Assembly (NCBI GenBank): GCA_963921425.1
Contig: OY992840.1
Span: 8,496,501 to 8,560,500, forward strand
Length of the DNA stretch: 64,000 nt
Reading direction: 5' to 3'
From: Dryas octopetala
Lineage: Eukaryota > Streptophyta > Magnoliopsida > Rosales > Rosaceae
Position 1 is the stretch's first letter, and each line of letters opens with the position of its first letter. The notes beneath the pieces are model-generated. The model ran no database searches. It had not been told where the DNA came from and was given only the letters and a program-made list of their open reading frames with translations. The position numbers and the translations under genes were made by a program. Shown here piece after piece: positions 50,002-60,419 of the stretch.

Positions 50002-50637
50002 TGTTGATGCCCAAAAATGGTAGAGCAGTCAACGTCGAGTCGAACCACGTAGGCCCGTTGACCCACCACTGAGCGAATGACACGTCGAAGTAGGGCAGGA
50101 ACGGGTAGCTGGGTCCGACTGGTGAGCAATGAGAGAGAATGATATCTAGAGCACCCTGCACAGGTACACAAAAGTGAGCGGGAAGGGCACCGGTGTGGTG
50201 CCGGCCAAAGGTCCTCCGACGCTCAAGTCAGTGTTCAGAGAGATCTGAGAGCAGAGTGAGTGAATAGTATAATAATGATTTCAGTTGTCCTTTTGTGACA
50301 AGAAGGTACCTCTTTTATAGTACCTCTGGAAGAGTGTCAACCAATCCGGTGACGACACGTGTCCTTTGTGGTGACTTGCACTGTAGGAGCGCCACGTGGC
50401 ACCGGTCTCGAGGATCCGAGTTAGTTGACACGGGCCGGGGGCCCGAGAGGCTTGAGCTTGGGAGGCCGGAGCCTAAGAGGCCGGGGCCCAGGGGGCCGGA
50501 GCCCATGAGGCCGGAGCCTAGTGGATCATGGGCTAGAAGCCCAGGAAGGGCTTAGTCTTTTGGGTCTAGGCCCAAACAGCATGGTGTTGGGCCTTGTGTG
50601 ACTTGTCGTTATGCCGAGATGATTAGTCATACGAACA
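50002..50637 (-). repeat. 3' LTR of the Tat-type element (left side)
   Basis: Begins TGTTGATGCCC and ends CATACGAACA on the plus strand; TG..CA termini are kept in both directions. TATAAAAG on the minus strand at 50312-50319 is the LTR promoter TATA box. A run of GGCCGGAGCC-type repeats lies at about 50460-50520. It differs from the other LTR at 50326 and 50537. Confidence 0.96.
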
Positions 50638-50656
50638 GAAGTCCCCCAAGTTTCCG
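50638..50656 (-). promoter_or_regulatory. Polypurine tract adjacent to the 3' LTR
   Basis: On the element strand ACTTGGGGGACTTC directly precedes the LTR TGTTCG end. This is the typical plus-strand priming site of plant gypsy elements. Confidence 0.65.
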
Positions 50657-50829
50657 AGCAAAAGATACTTCTTGGTTGGGAACTTTGTACACAAAAGAGT
50701 CCGAGCAGAACGACAAGTAACCACACACTTGTTCACACTTGTTCCTGCTTAAGTTACTGTTTAGAAGTCCCCCAAGTTCCTTAGCAAGAAAAGCTGTACT
50801 GCAGGAAAGCTTGGGGGTTACACATGGAA

Positions 50830-50834
<5 letters not shown>

Positions 50835-50867
<33 letters not shown>
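50835..50867. repeat. Poly(T) run
   Basis: About 33 consecutive Ts (As in element sense), between the polypurine tract and the antisense-ORF promoter. Its length is unusual inside such a young element and prone to assembly error. Confidence 0.9.
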
Positions 50868-50869
<2 letters not shown>

Positions 50870-50986
50870 CACCCTGTATTCCGAGCAGTAGATGTGTCGC
50901 AAAAAACCCAGTGAACCCCGTTCAATGCACTGGTGGGAGGTTGCCCTCTGTAAATAAGAATCTGGGATTAGGCAGTGTAGCTCAGG

Positions 50987-50994
50987 TATAAAAG
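50987..50994 (+). promoter_or_regulatory. TATA box of the antisense ORF
   Basis: TATAAAAG on the plus strand, outside the LTR and pointing towards the antisense ORF. This predicts a transcript starting near 51020, about 1.3 kb before the ATG. Confidence 0.55.
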
Positions 50995-51179
50995 ACCCAT
51001 CCCATATCTCACATTTGTTACTGTAGACATATTGTGGAGAGAGAATTGCTGTGAGATAAATTGGTAGTAAGTGAACAGCAGTCACGTGGAAACAAAAACA
51101 AATAGAGAGAGGGCTCGGGTGGGATTTGTGTTCCGCTGGTTTTGTTTGTTCTTTTTGTTAAAAAACTTGTTGGGCGGAA

Positions 51180-51850
51180 AGGAGAGCAAGGCTCGGGTCG
51201 GCGAAGGAGGAGCTCGGGTCGGCGAAGGAGGAGCTCGGGTCGGAGCCTTTGTGGGGGCGGAGCAGAGGAGCTCGGGTCGGGGGGGAATTTCTGCGCGGGT
51301 CGGAATATCAAGGGATCGGAACCGGGGCTGAGGTCGGCTCGGGTTGCAAGGATCTGTGCGGGTCGGAAAGAGAGAGGAAGGGGTCGGATCTGCCGAGCTC
51401 GGGCCGGAGAGGAAAAGTGTAGGCCGGGTCGGACTCGGGGCGGAGGCGTGCAGCAGAGGCGCTGCTCGGGTCGGAGGCAAAGCTCGGGATTTTTTCTTTG
51501 TCTCGGAGGCGTTTGTGCAGGGGAGGCTCGGGCCGGAGCTGTTGGCGCGGTGGGTGGACGAGCAGGGGGCTCGGGCCGGAGTTTTTGGCGCGGTGGGTGG
51601 ACGAGCAGGGGGCTCGGGCTCGGGTTCCGTCGCGGCTCGGGGTGAGTGGGCTCGGCTCGGGTCTGCAGTGGAGGCGCGGTGCAGGGCTGTGTGCGCGGGC
51701 AGGCGGAAGAGCAGGGGTCCGGGCAGTGGGGTGTGCTCGGGTCGGACCTTGTGCACAGGTCTTGTGCTCGGGGTTGGCGCAGGAGAATTGCTCGGGTAGG
51801 AGGGGCTGCTCAGAGGGCGCGGATTGAGCGGGTCAAAAAATTGAAGCTTG
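51180..51850. repeat. GC-rich GCTCGGGTCGG repeat tract in the antisense-ORF leader
   Basis: The word CTCGGGTCGG and close variants recur more than ten times, including three clean copies spaced 24-25 bp from about 51192 (GGAGCTCGGGTCGGCGAA). The tract is far richer in G and C than the rest of the window. Long frames on both strands here (for example minus 51082-52014) come from this composition. Confidence 0.8.
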
Positions 51851-52334
51851 TTTTGAGCGCTTGAGGTAGATACTTTGAAATTCCTCCTAGCCCTTTGTTT
51901 GTGAAATTTGTTGCCTTGGAAAAATTTGGAATTGTGAACTTGTGGAAAATGTGAGTAGAGGCAGGTGGAGGCGCAAGTGGGTATGAGCCTTGCCAAGCAC
52001 TGGGTAGGCAACATGCCACCATTTTTGGACTTTGTAATTTATTGGGTGTTGTATTTTGGCCAGGTACCGAGGAGGCAAGAGAAGTGGGTCGGAACCCGTC
52101 TGAGCCGTTGTAGCCACGGAACATAGGTAAAGCCTTGATTTTTTATTGCTTGTCTGCTTGAATTGATATTGTGAATACTGGCATTGATAAATGATTGGTG
52201 GCTGAGCATGTGAAAGGGTGAATGTTGTCAAATTGGGTGTATCCGAGCACATACGGGGGGTAGGAAACCGGTATTGATCTGATATGTCCATGGTGTTGTC
52301 TTGGATGGGCAGGTGTGCTGAGGTCGGACATTTC

Positions 52335-54467
52335 ATGGCTTCCTCAGATGAGAACAGTTCTACAGAGGGGGAGTCTGATCGGGCGTCCGCAAGTGATGGG
52401 ACGCCGATGAGGCCCAATATGCCCCGACCCCGGATGGGTTGTGGAAACGTGGGGGTGGGCAAAGTACTCAAGACCGTCCAGGAGAGCTTGTCCATGGTGA
52501 TGGGAAGTGAGGGAAAAGGCACTGGTAGTGAGGACAGCGATGATGGAGAGACACCCACTAGTTGTGATGATGTGGGTGGGCGCAGTGTGCCTTATTGGTC
52601 CGTGGATGGGTTGTGTGAGAATAGGATGACGGAGGAGGACCTTGAAAAATTGAGGGTGGAGTTCCACATTCCCGATTATATCCACCTGAGCCTCCCGGGA
52701 GAGGATGATGTCTTGAGTGACCCGCCGGAGGGGCATATTTTGTGTTTTGCCAAGAGTTTCCACCATGGGTTTAGGCTGCCGCTCCACCCCTATTTCCATT
52801 ATATGTTGAGGAAGTTAGGGATTGCACCAGCTCAGCTGACGCCCAATAGTTGGAGAACATTGATTGGGCTGTATGTATTGTTCCGAGATGAGGGGTATGA
52901 TGCCCCGACCATGGCTCAATTCTCAAACTTGTTTGAGATTAAATCGAGCCCCAAATTGCGAGGGTGGATGTACTGCTCACAGTTGGCAAATGGGCAGTTC
53001 ACTGATGGTGCGACTCGCCAAATACAAGTGAGCCACCCGGACGCTCATAAGGAATGGAAGAAAAAATGGTTTTTCGCGAGTGGAGCTTGGGAATTCGGCC
53101 GGAGTGGTAGGATGACCACGTATAGAGTGCCGACGAATTTCCACATAATAGGTTGCCTGGCTGAGCCAATGCATTGGTCTATGTACCCTTGGATTATTAG
53201 CTCATGTTATGCTTATACTGATAGTCGTCTTTTGTTGTTTGATTTTGCAGGGGGTGAGTGGGAGAGGCTTCCATTGTCGGAGGATAGCGCGGAAGAGGTG
53301 CGAAGAGTGCTTAGCCGACCTGCTCGAAAGTTGAGCGCTGCCTACCTCTTGTCTCCTGAGAAGTTGGCCAAGTACGGCTTCGGAGTCCCAGGTGAGCTTC
53401 TCTATTTCCCCTCTTGGAGTAGTAGTTGATGAGATAATAATTTGTGCTCATTGAATTTTATTTTGGTCTTGCAGTGAAGATGGCCAACACGAAGAAAACA
53501 AGTAGACCGGTTGGTCATGCCCCGCCTGCCCAGAGGAGGATGATGATGGGGGCACTGTTGGCTGGGGGTGGCTCGTCCCAGGGGAATGCAAGTAGAGGTG
53601 CAACGGTGCCCGGGGGTATGAGGCATAGTGGGTCTACCAACACCCAGGTTCCGAAGGCGGCTTCTCCCGGGAGGAAAAGGAAGACGGTATTAGATGCGGC
53701 CGAGCCCGGGAGAGAGGGCAAGAGGGCAGCCACAGCCACTGCGTTTGATCCAGTCCCCGAGGAGGATCGTCTGGCACAGCAGGCAGTGACAGACTTTGGA
53801 GGATCCCTGAAGAAGGGGAGGGATGACCGGGTGATTGGCGATGAGGTTGAGCCACTATCCGTCTTGCAGCGGGCCTTTACTGAGCAGTCCCAGGTAAGGG
53901 AAAGTGGTATAGTATGATGAGATGTCCAAAGTTTAAATTTTATAGCTTGTGATAACATTTTCGTGGCATCCGACCTGGCAGGCACTGTTCTTCACTTATC
54001 GGGCACATGTCGGGGTCCTGGCCATGGTGGAGAAGATGAAGGACGAGATGTCGAGCTTCGTGGTGTGGAAGGACAGAGCGCTCTCAGCTGAGGAGAGGGT
54101 CGGTACCCTGGTTGCCCAGAACCAGGCGTTGCAGGCCGAGCTGCTGCAGGCCAAGAAGGAGGCAGACCAGGCTAGGCAGGAGTTGGAGCAGAGCGGGCAG
54201 GAGCTGAGCCAAGCCAAGCAAGAGGCGGACCAGGCTAGGCAGGAGTTGGACAATGAGTACAACAGCGGCTATGCCATGGGCTTTGGCGATTGCAAATTGG
54301 AGCTCGAGGAGATGTGCCCTGACTTTGACTGGGACCGCGTGCGTGGTCTGCTAGGGGCTGGCAACGAAGTGCCTGGCAACGTCCCGGAGGAAGGTGCCCA
54401 GGAGGTAGAGCATGAGGACATAGCATCCCCAGTTGGAGAGCGTGACATGGGAGAAGATCCCAAATAG
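52335..54467 (+). CDS. Antisense ORF of the Tat-type element (gypsy-type transposon domain, coiled coil)
   Basis: Three exons: 52335-53391, 53475-53893 and 53982-54467, 653 residues plus a TAG stop, in frame with GT-AG introns of 83 and 88 bp. ATG 52335 is preferred because an upstream AG acceptor at 52312 and a donor at 52127 suggest a 5' UTR intron; ATG 52284 is the alternative. The N-terminus is Ser/Glu-rich. The middle (IPDYIHLSLPGEDD, HHGFRLPLHPYFHYMLRKLG, LTPNSWRTLIGLYVLFRDEG) matches the plant 'putative gypsy type transposon' family. Exon 2 is basic and Gly-rich with a possible nuclear signal (PGRKRK). Exon 3 is a long coiled coil (AELLQAKKEADQARQELEQS). Tat elements are known to carry such an antisense ORF; its role is unknown. 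Confidence 0.85.
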
Positions 54468-54690
54468 GCATCTGTTGCACTTATGGCCCGGGGGCAGGGG
54501 TGGGCGGACCATTACCCTATTTTGATTTGAGTTGTATGGTCGGGTCGGATGTGGCCCGTGCCAACTTGCAAACTCTTTTGATTATTAAGTTTTTGTACTT
54601 AATTGTTATTTGGATGATTTGGAGGGTGTCCGACCCGTTATGGGGTAGGATGCCCTTCTTTTGAATACATGGTATTGCAGAATTTTATCG

Positions 54691-55166
54691 AATGCATGGT
54701 ACTTAGTTTCCCTTGGATGCATGAAATTGATTTTTCTCTGAATGCATGGTACTTAGTTTCCCTTGAATGCATGAGATTGATTTTCCCTTGAATGCATGGT
54801 ACTTAAGTTCCCTTGAATGCATGTGCCATAGCCGCGCCCTGAATGCATGGTACTTAGCTTCCCTTGAATGCATGGGCGGATATGGGCAGGGTCGGATGTC
54901 TGATGGCCCGGGGGTCCATACAGCCAATTAACACTTTGAATAAAAATGAAGAAAAATGTGTCCGTGGTAGGACTGCCGTGAATGCATGGTACTTAGTTTC
55001 CCTTGAATGCACTTGCCATAGCCGCGCCCTGAATGCATGGTACTTAGCTTCCCTTGAATGCATGGGGCGGATATGGGCAGGGTCGGATGTCTGATGGCCC
55101 GGGGGTCCATACAGCCATTTAACACTTAAAATAAAAATGAAGAAAAACGTGTCCGTGGTAGGACTT
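54691..55166. repeat. Nested tandem repeats (50-bp and 190-bp units) in the Tat-type element
   Basis: AATGCATGGTACTTAG starts 50-bp units at 54691, 54741 and 54791. A 190-bp unit starting AATGCATGGTACTTAA at 54791 recurs at 54981, with CATAGCCGCGCCCTGAATGC, GGGCAGGGTCGGATGTCTGA and ATGAAGAAAAA.GTGTCCGTG in both. Such arrays lie in the 3' untranslated part of Tat/Ogre elements and can seed satellites. Confidence 0.9.
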
Positions 55167-55230
55167 GTATTTATTGAAAGTGATAACATAGATAAAATTG
55201 AAAAAAGTCCCCGGGGGGTACAACATTTGT

Positions 55231-57075
55231 CTACTTGTAAAAGTAGCGGAGGTGCTCGGCGTGCCAAGGGTGGCCGAGTTCCTTGCCGGTTGTGGCGCGG
55301 AGCCTATATGTGCCTGGGCGGATGACTTCAATAATTTCATACGGTCCTTCCCAATTAGGTTTCAGAGCACCCGTTTTGGCCAAGGTAGTGCTGCGCAGGA
55401 CCCAGTCCCCCACTCGGAAGTGGCGAGGCTTAACTTTAGAATTGTAGTATCGAGTGGCCCGTTGCTGGTAGGCGTACTTGTGTAGCTCAGCCTGGGCCCG
55501 ATGTTCTTCAGCTAGGTCGAGACTGAGAGCTAGCTGGTCAGCATTGTGCTCAGGCTGAAATGTGTCGAGGCGGTAAGAGGCAAGCCCGACCTCAACTGGG
55601 ATGACGGCTTCAGAAGCAAAGGCCAAAGAAAATGGGGTTTCCCCGGTCGAGGATCGACAGGTCGTCCGGTAGGACCATAAGACTTCGGGTAGGAGGTCAG
55701 GCCACTTGCCCTTCTTTGCATCAAGCTTGGTCTTCAAGGTATGTTTAATGGTCTTGTTGACTGCCTCGACCTGCCCGTTGGCCTGAGGATGACCAGGAGA
55801 GGCAAAGAAAACCTTGATGTTGAATGCGGAGCAAAATGATTTGAACTCTTTGTTGTCAAACTGCTTGCCATTGTCAGTGATAATGGCGTAAGGGAGACCA
55901 AAGCGGCAAATTATGTTCTTCCATACAAAGCTCTTGATGGTCTGGGTGGTTGCCTTTGCCAAGGGCTCGGCCTCTGCCCACTTAGTGAAGTAGTCCACTG
56001 CGACGACTGCCATTTTGACCTTGCCCTTCCCCTCAGTCATAGGTCCGATTAAGTCAATGCCCCATTGGGCAAAGGGCCAAGGACTGTTCATGGTAGTTAG
56101 GGGCTCAGGTGGTTGGTGCGGAAAAGTTGCAAATTTTTGGCACTTGATGCATTTCTGGGTGAGCTTCCTTGCATCAGCGCGGAGGGTCGGCCAATAATAG
56201 CCTTGGCGGATGGCCTTGTGGGCTAAAGAGTGGGCTCCTGCATGATTGCCGCAGACCCCTTCATGGATCTCCCGGAGGATGTAGTCGCCTTGTTCGGGGG
56301 TAAGGCAGCGCAAGTATGGCAGGGAGAAGCCCCGCTTGTATAACTTGTCGTTGATAATGGTGTACCGGGAAGCTCTATGGCGAAGGCGCCGAGCCTCAGC
56401 CTTGTCCGCGGGCGGGTTCCCATGCTTAAGAAATGCAAGAAGAGGGTCCATCCAACTAGCTTGTTGCGCAGATTGGCAGACTTCCATAACATCAATGCTG
56501 CGCTGAGGTAAGAACTCAACTGGGACAGACCTCCCAGGTTCATGGTCGACTGCCGAGGCAAGGCGAGCTAGGGCATCCGCCCTTTCATTGTCCGCCCTAG
56601 GGATTTGTATGAGCTGGTATGCTGAGAATTGATTGAGTAGGCTTTGAACTTTGGTGAAGTAGGCGGCCATGCGCTCACCCTTGGTCTGGTATTCCTGCGT
56701 GACCTGGTTCACCACAAGTTGAGAATCGCTATAGATTCGGAGTTGCTCAACGTCCATATGTAGTGCCAAAGATAAGCCGGCAATGAGGGCCTCATATTCA
56801 GCCTCATTGTTGGATGCCTGGAAGCCGAATCGAAGAGCATACTCAATGGTGGTCTGGTCAGGGGCGATCAAAACAAGTCCGGCTCCACTGCCCTGTTGAT
56901 TAGAAGATCCATCAACATACAAAGACCAGATCGGGCGATCCGACCGGATAGCTGGAGTAGAAGAACTTGGTGGGTCGGTGGTTGACACAATGGCGGAGGA
57001 GGGCTCAGCTTCGGGTAGGAAGGTAGACTCTGAAATGAAGTCTGCAATGGCTTGTCCCTTGATCGCGGCGCCAAA
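55231..57075 (-). pseudogene. pol fragment: RNase H and integrase of a Tat-type gypsy element
   Basis: 615 codons open without interruption, ending LGHPWHAEHLRYFYK. It starts inside the polyprotein at AAIKGQAIADFISES. The RNase H has WSLYVDGSSNQQGSGAGLVL, NNEAEYEALIAGL, IYSDSQLV and RADNERADALARL (the D-E-D-D set is visible). The integrase has the zinc module (HEGVCGNHAGAHSLAH, then KCIKCQKF), the DDE residues in GIDLIGPM, ITDNGKQFD and GHPQANGQVEAVNK, and a GPYEIIEV C-terminal module. There is no gag, protease or RT and no in-frame ATG near the start; the frame simply continues upstream into the LTR. The protein could act only if made from another start or fused. Confidence 0.93.
57065..57075 (-). 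promoter_or_regulatory. Primer-binding site and deletion junction
   Basis: On the element strand, one base after the LTR comes TTTGGCGCCGC, the usual start of the gypsy primer-binding site. Instead of the gag leader, the sequence continues GATCAAGGGACAAGCC, coding for IKGQA of pol. The deletion end therefore lies within GGCGCCGC. Confidence 0.7.
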
Positions 57076-57076
57076 C

Positions 57077-57712
57077 TGTTGATGCCCAAAAATGGTAGAG
57101 CAGTCAACGTCGAGTCGAACCACGTAGGCCCGTTGACCCACCACTGAGCGAATGACACGTCGAAGTAGGGCAGGAACGGGTAGCTGGGTCCGACTGGTGA
57201 GCAATGAGAGAGAATGATATCTAGAGCACCCTGCACAGGTACACAAAAGTGAGCGGGAAGGGCACCGGTGTGGTGCCGGCCAAAGGTCCTCCGACGCTCA
57301 AGTCAGTGTTCAGAGAGATCTGAGAGCAGAGTGAGTGAATAGTATAATAATGATTTCAGTTGTCCTTTTGTGACAAGAAGGTACCTCTTTTATAGTACCT
57401 TTGGAAGAGTGTCAACCAATCCGGTGACGACACGTGTCCTTTGTGGTGACTTGCACTGTAGGAGCGCCACGTGGCACCGGTCTCGAGGATCCGAGTTAGT
57501 TGACACGGGCCGGGGGCCCGAGAGGCTTGAGCTTGGGAGGCCGGAGCCTAAGAGGCCGGGGCCCAGGGGGCCGGAGCCCATGAGGCCGGAGCCTAGTGGA
57601 TCATGGGCTAGGAGCCCAGGAAGGGCTTAGTCTTTTGGGTCTAGGCCCAAACAGCATGGTGTTGGGCCTTGTGTGACTTGTCGTTATGCCGAGATGATTA
57701 GTCATACGAACA
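57077..57712 (-). repeat. 5' LTR of the Tat-type element (right side)
   Basis: 636 bp, same termini as the left LTR. TATA box (minus) at 57387-57394. Followed by ACTCC, the target duplication. Confidence 0.96.
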
Positions 57713-57717
57713 ACTCC

Positions 57718-59136
57718 TATGGCGTTCTTCATCTTTCGTTTTCTAATTAATGCACCAATCAGATTAACCAATATCAACCATCAACTAAACAATATCATCT
57801 TAGCAAAAGAACTAAATGAGATTATAATGTACAATATTGTTTAGTTATTTATGATAAACAATTAATATTGTTTAGTTGATAGTTGATATTGCTGCGTCTG
57901 TCACTGCAATTAATATAGAATAATACTGTTTAGTTGGTAGTTGATAGTTGATAGTTGATATTGTAAGTCCATTATAATAAAGGTTGGCTAACTTTGGGCT
58001 ATAACCTAGGTAAGTCCATTATAAACAAAAAATTTTAGATATTAATATGAGAGTGCAGCAATCCGGCCAGAGCCCACCCAAAAGCCAACCCCAAATCCAC
58101 AAACCCAGCCTTATTCTTCAGCAGCCCTAGGCCCTTAGGTTCAAACCCCCTCTACCCCTTCTGCATATATAGCCCACCCATGGCTACAATTCTAGCTTCA
58201 CCCCTGCACCAATCCCATCAAAATGAAAATGTATTTCTTGATCTTTATGCTTCATATATTACATCTTGGAGAAAAACTTCCCTATCATTGGGATAGGGAG
58301 ATGTGGCATCCCACATTCTTCTCATTGGCTCTCTCTCTCCTTTCATTCTTCTTTCTTTCTCTCTATGCCGTGACACCAGCCTGTTTCTATCACGGAGACA
58401 GGCAAGTTATTTTCTACATCTTGTAAGGGTTTCTAGCTTGATACATTATAAAACTTTATGTAGGATCCCTTGATGATCACGTTCTGTAAACACATTCATC
58501 AACGTGCACCCAGCTGTTACTCACTTTAGTGTATCTACACACATGGCATGAGACTACTATCTCCTCAAGCGATAAAGCATAGTGTGTGACTGTGTGCTAG
58601 TCTTAATGGAATGTTAACGCTCAATTACGTACCATTCTCTTTACTAGGAACATTAAGGAATCTCAAGTGTATGATAATATGGATCCCAAAGGCTAACTCA
58701 TTAGTTCGATCTCCACGTTTCCTTCTTGGATCCCATGAACTCATTAGCTCTTCACGTTTCCTTTTTAGTGCCATAGACGAATATAGTGAATAACGCAAAT
58801 GCCCATATAAGAAATATCTCAGAGTCACATAGAAAAACCAATTGGCTTTAAGGGCATATTTCCTATATGTGGTCTTATGGTTATATAGAACAATTTGTCG
58901 TTTTCATAATGCATGAGTGAGTGATTAATTAAGAGTCTTCGAAAAAAAAAATGACTGATATTAACGGTTAGCAATTTTTGTAATGCACATATGCATCTCA
59001 TACCACATTAAATCTCATTTCAACAACTTATGCATAGAATTTAGATCAGAAATTAATCAAATTAAAGAGAGAAACAGGAAATTGATAGGAACACAAATCA
59101 ACCACACACTATGATTTTGATCAAGACCACTACTAG
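57718..59136. other. Target-site remainder and intergenic DNA
   Basis: 57713-57765 completes the P2 segment interrupted by the retrotransposon. 57768-57965 has inverted and direct repeats of ATAGTTGATATTG and AATATTGTTTAGTTG. A small plus frame (58223-58426), preceded by TATATAGCCC, shows no known domain and is not called. Confidence 0.45.
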
Positions 59137-60388
59137 CTAGAATTCCTCACTAGGAACTGAGACAATCACTTTCACTTGAGGAACACCCTTTTCAGCTGCT
59201 GCTGATGGAATTACCATAACAAGTCCACCACAAATGAATCCAACCCAATACGAAAAACAAGCAGGCTTTTTCCCTCCACGAAACTCCACCTCATTTGCCC
59301 CAAAATCTTCCCATATTGCTCTATTAATTTGGCTCCCAAGGCTCAATTTCGGCTTAAATAGTCCATGATCTCTTGGAAACTTCTCAACCTTGATTGCATT
59401 GTAGGATTTAGTCTTCACAAACATGCAAAACTTGGGAGGCAATGTGCTCTCTGCCTCTTCAACCCAAAATTGCAATGCATCATTCTCTGAATCCACATTC
59501 TCGGGCATATTGATGTCAAAAATCATTGTTTGCCCACAGTTTTTGCTGCGATTGGAGCTGAAAATGGTGGTGGGGGAGCAACAAGGTTTTGAAATATTAT
59601 TAGGGATGTAATATATAGGGATTGAAGGTAGACTATTTTCTGAAAGCATATTGTTGTGGATGTTAGCCCATTTCTTGAGGAAGTTTTCCTTTAACAAAAG
59701 GTCTGCTAGAAGAAGGCTGCAGCTAATTCCTATTGAGCATCCTCCACACAGGAACTTGGTCACCTAAGCAAAAGAAGAAGAAACAGCTCGATCCATGATT
59801 AAAATTGGATGAACATAATAGCAATGAAGCGAAAATATTATGTACGTTGCCAAACAATCTGTCAATAGTTCAGTTTCACATTCTAACAAATTAAGCTGTT
59901 GCACATACCTGAACAAAAAACAGTGGAGAGAACTTGGGATCTTGTTCATCAACCCCTTTCCAAAACACAAGCTTAGCTTCTGCATCCTCCCTATCTTTGG
60001 AACCAAGAAACTCAGACATGGTTACTTGTATTTGGGCCTCAATAAGTCTAATGCCACTATCATTTGACACAATCTCCAGTTCTCCATGGTTGTCGTTCTT
60101 ATATGCTTCTCGAAGTCGTCCTGCGAATAATGGTTGGTCCAAGAGAGCCCTTGCAAGAGACTCCTTGATCCACCCAACATGAAACCAACGAGAGTCCTCT
60201 TGGGTTGCCTTTGTGTAGTAGAGAAGAATGTGCAGGCACTGTCGAAAAATTAATCCCACATCGGAGGAGTGAGGCACTGACACTCGGCGCACTGGCCGTG
60301 GCTCTGTGATCTTGAATGGTGTCACACTCTGCGCAGCTTCAATGTGTATGTCTGGGATAAGCTTATTGCACATTGCCATGTTTTGCAC
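59137..60388 (-). CDS. CER2-like BAHD-fold protein, copy 2
   Basis: Two exons: 59909-60388 and 59137-59763, 368 residues. Exon 1 encodes the same 160 residues as copy 1. Exon 2 keeps VTKFLCGGCSIGISC with LLLADL in place of HxxxDG, and stays nearly identical to copy 1 up to about ENDALQF. It then diverges (TLPPKFCMFVKTKSYNAIKV; EFRGGKKPACFSYW) and ends VIVSVPSEEF. The C-terminus is shorter by nine residues than copy 1. Same intron position, with a clearly different intron sequence. Both genes lie on the minus strand, 18.2 kb apart, or about 10.5 kb before the retrotransposon inserted. Confidence 0.85.
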
Positions 60389-60419
60389 ACTGTCAACTGT
60401 TACACCAAATGAAAAAGGT

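Larger units (their letters stand above)
49997..57717 (-). mobile_element. Ty3/gypsy Tat-lineage LTR retrotransposon, internally deleted, with antisense ORF
   Basis: The element spans 50002-57712 (7711 bp) and is flanked by the 5-bp duplication ACTCC (49997-50001 and 57713-57717). Both LTRs are 636 bp and differ at only two positions that I can see. Pol runs on the minus strand, so the right LTR is the 5' LTR. Order in element sense: 5' LTR, primer-binding site, RNase H-integrase, tandem repeats, a spliced ORF on the opposite strand, polypurine tract, 3' LTR. Gag, protease and reverse transcriptase are absent. The integrase, the dual-type RNase H and the antisense ORF place it in the Tat/Ogre group. 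Confidence 0.95.

Noticed and set aside
50295..50555. 86-codon frame in the LTR, repeated at 57370-57630
   Set aside because: Lies wholly within both LTRs and reads their GGCCGGAGCC repeats; no evidence for a product.
51142..51864. Four overlapping plus-strand frames rich in Gly/Arg/Ala
   Set aside because: Same GC-rich repeat tract; all phases stay open because of composition.
51082..52014. 310-codon minus-strand open frame
   Set aside because: Pro/Arg/Ala/Thr-rich translation of the CTCGGGTCGG repeats; no domain, and it lies opposite the leader of the antisense ORF.
58223..58426. 67-codon frame with a hydrophobic centre and upstream TATATA
   Set aside because: No family resemblance and transposon-rich context; composition alone is not enough.
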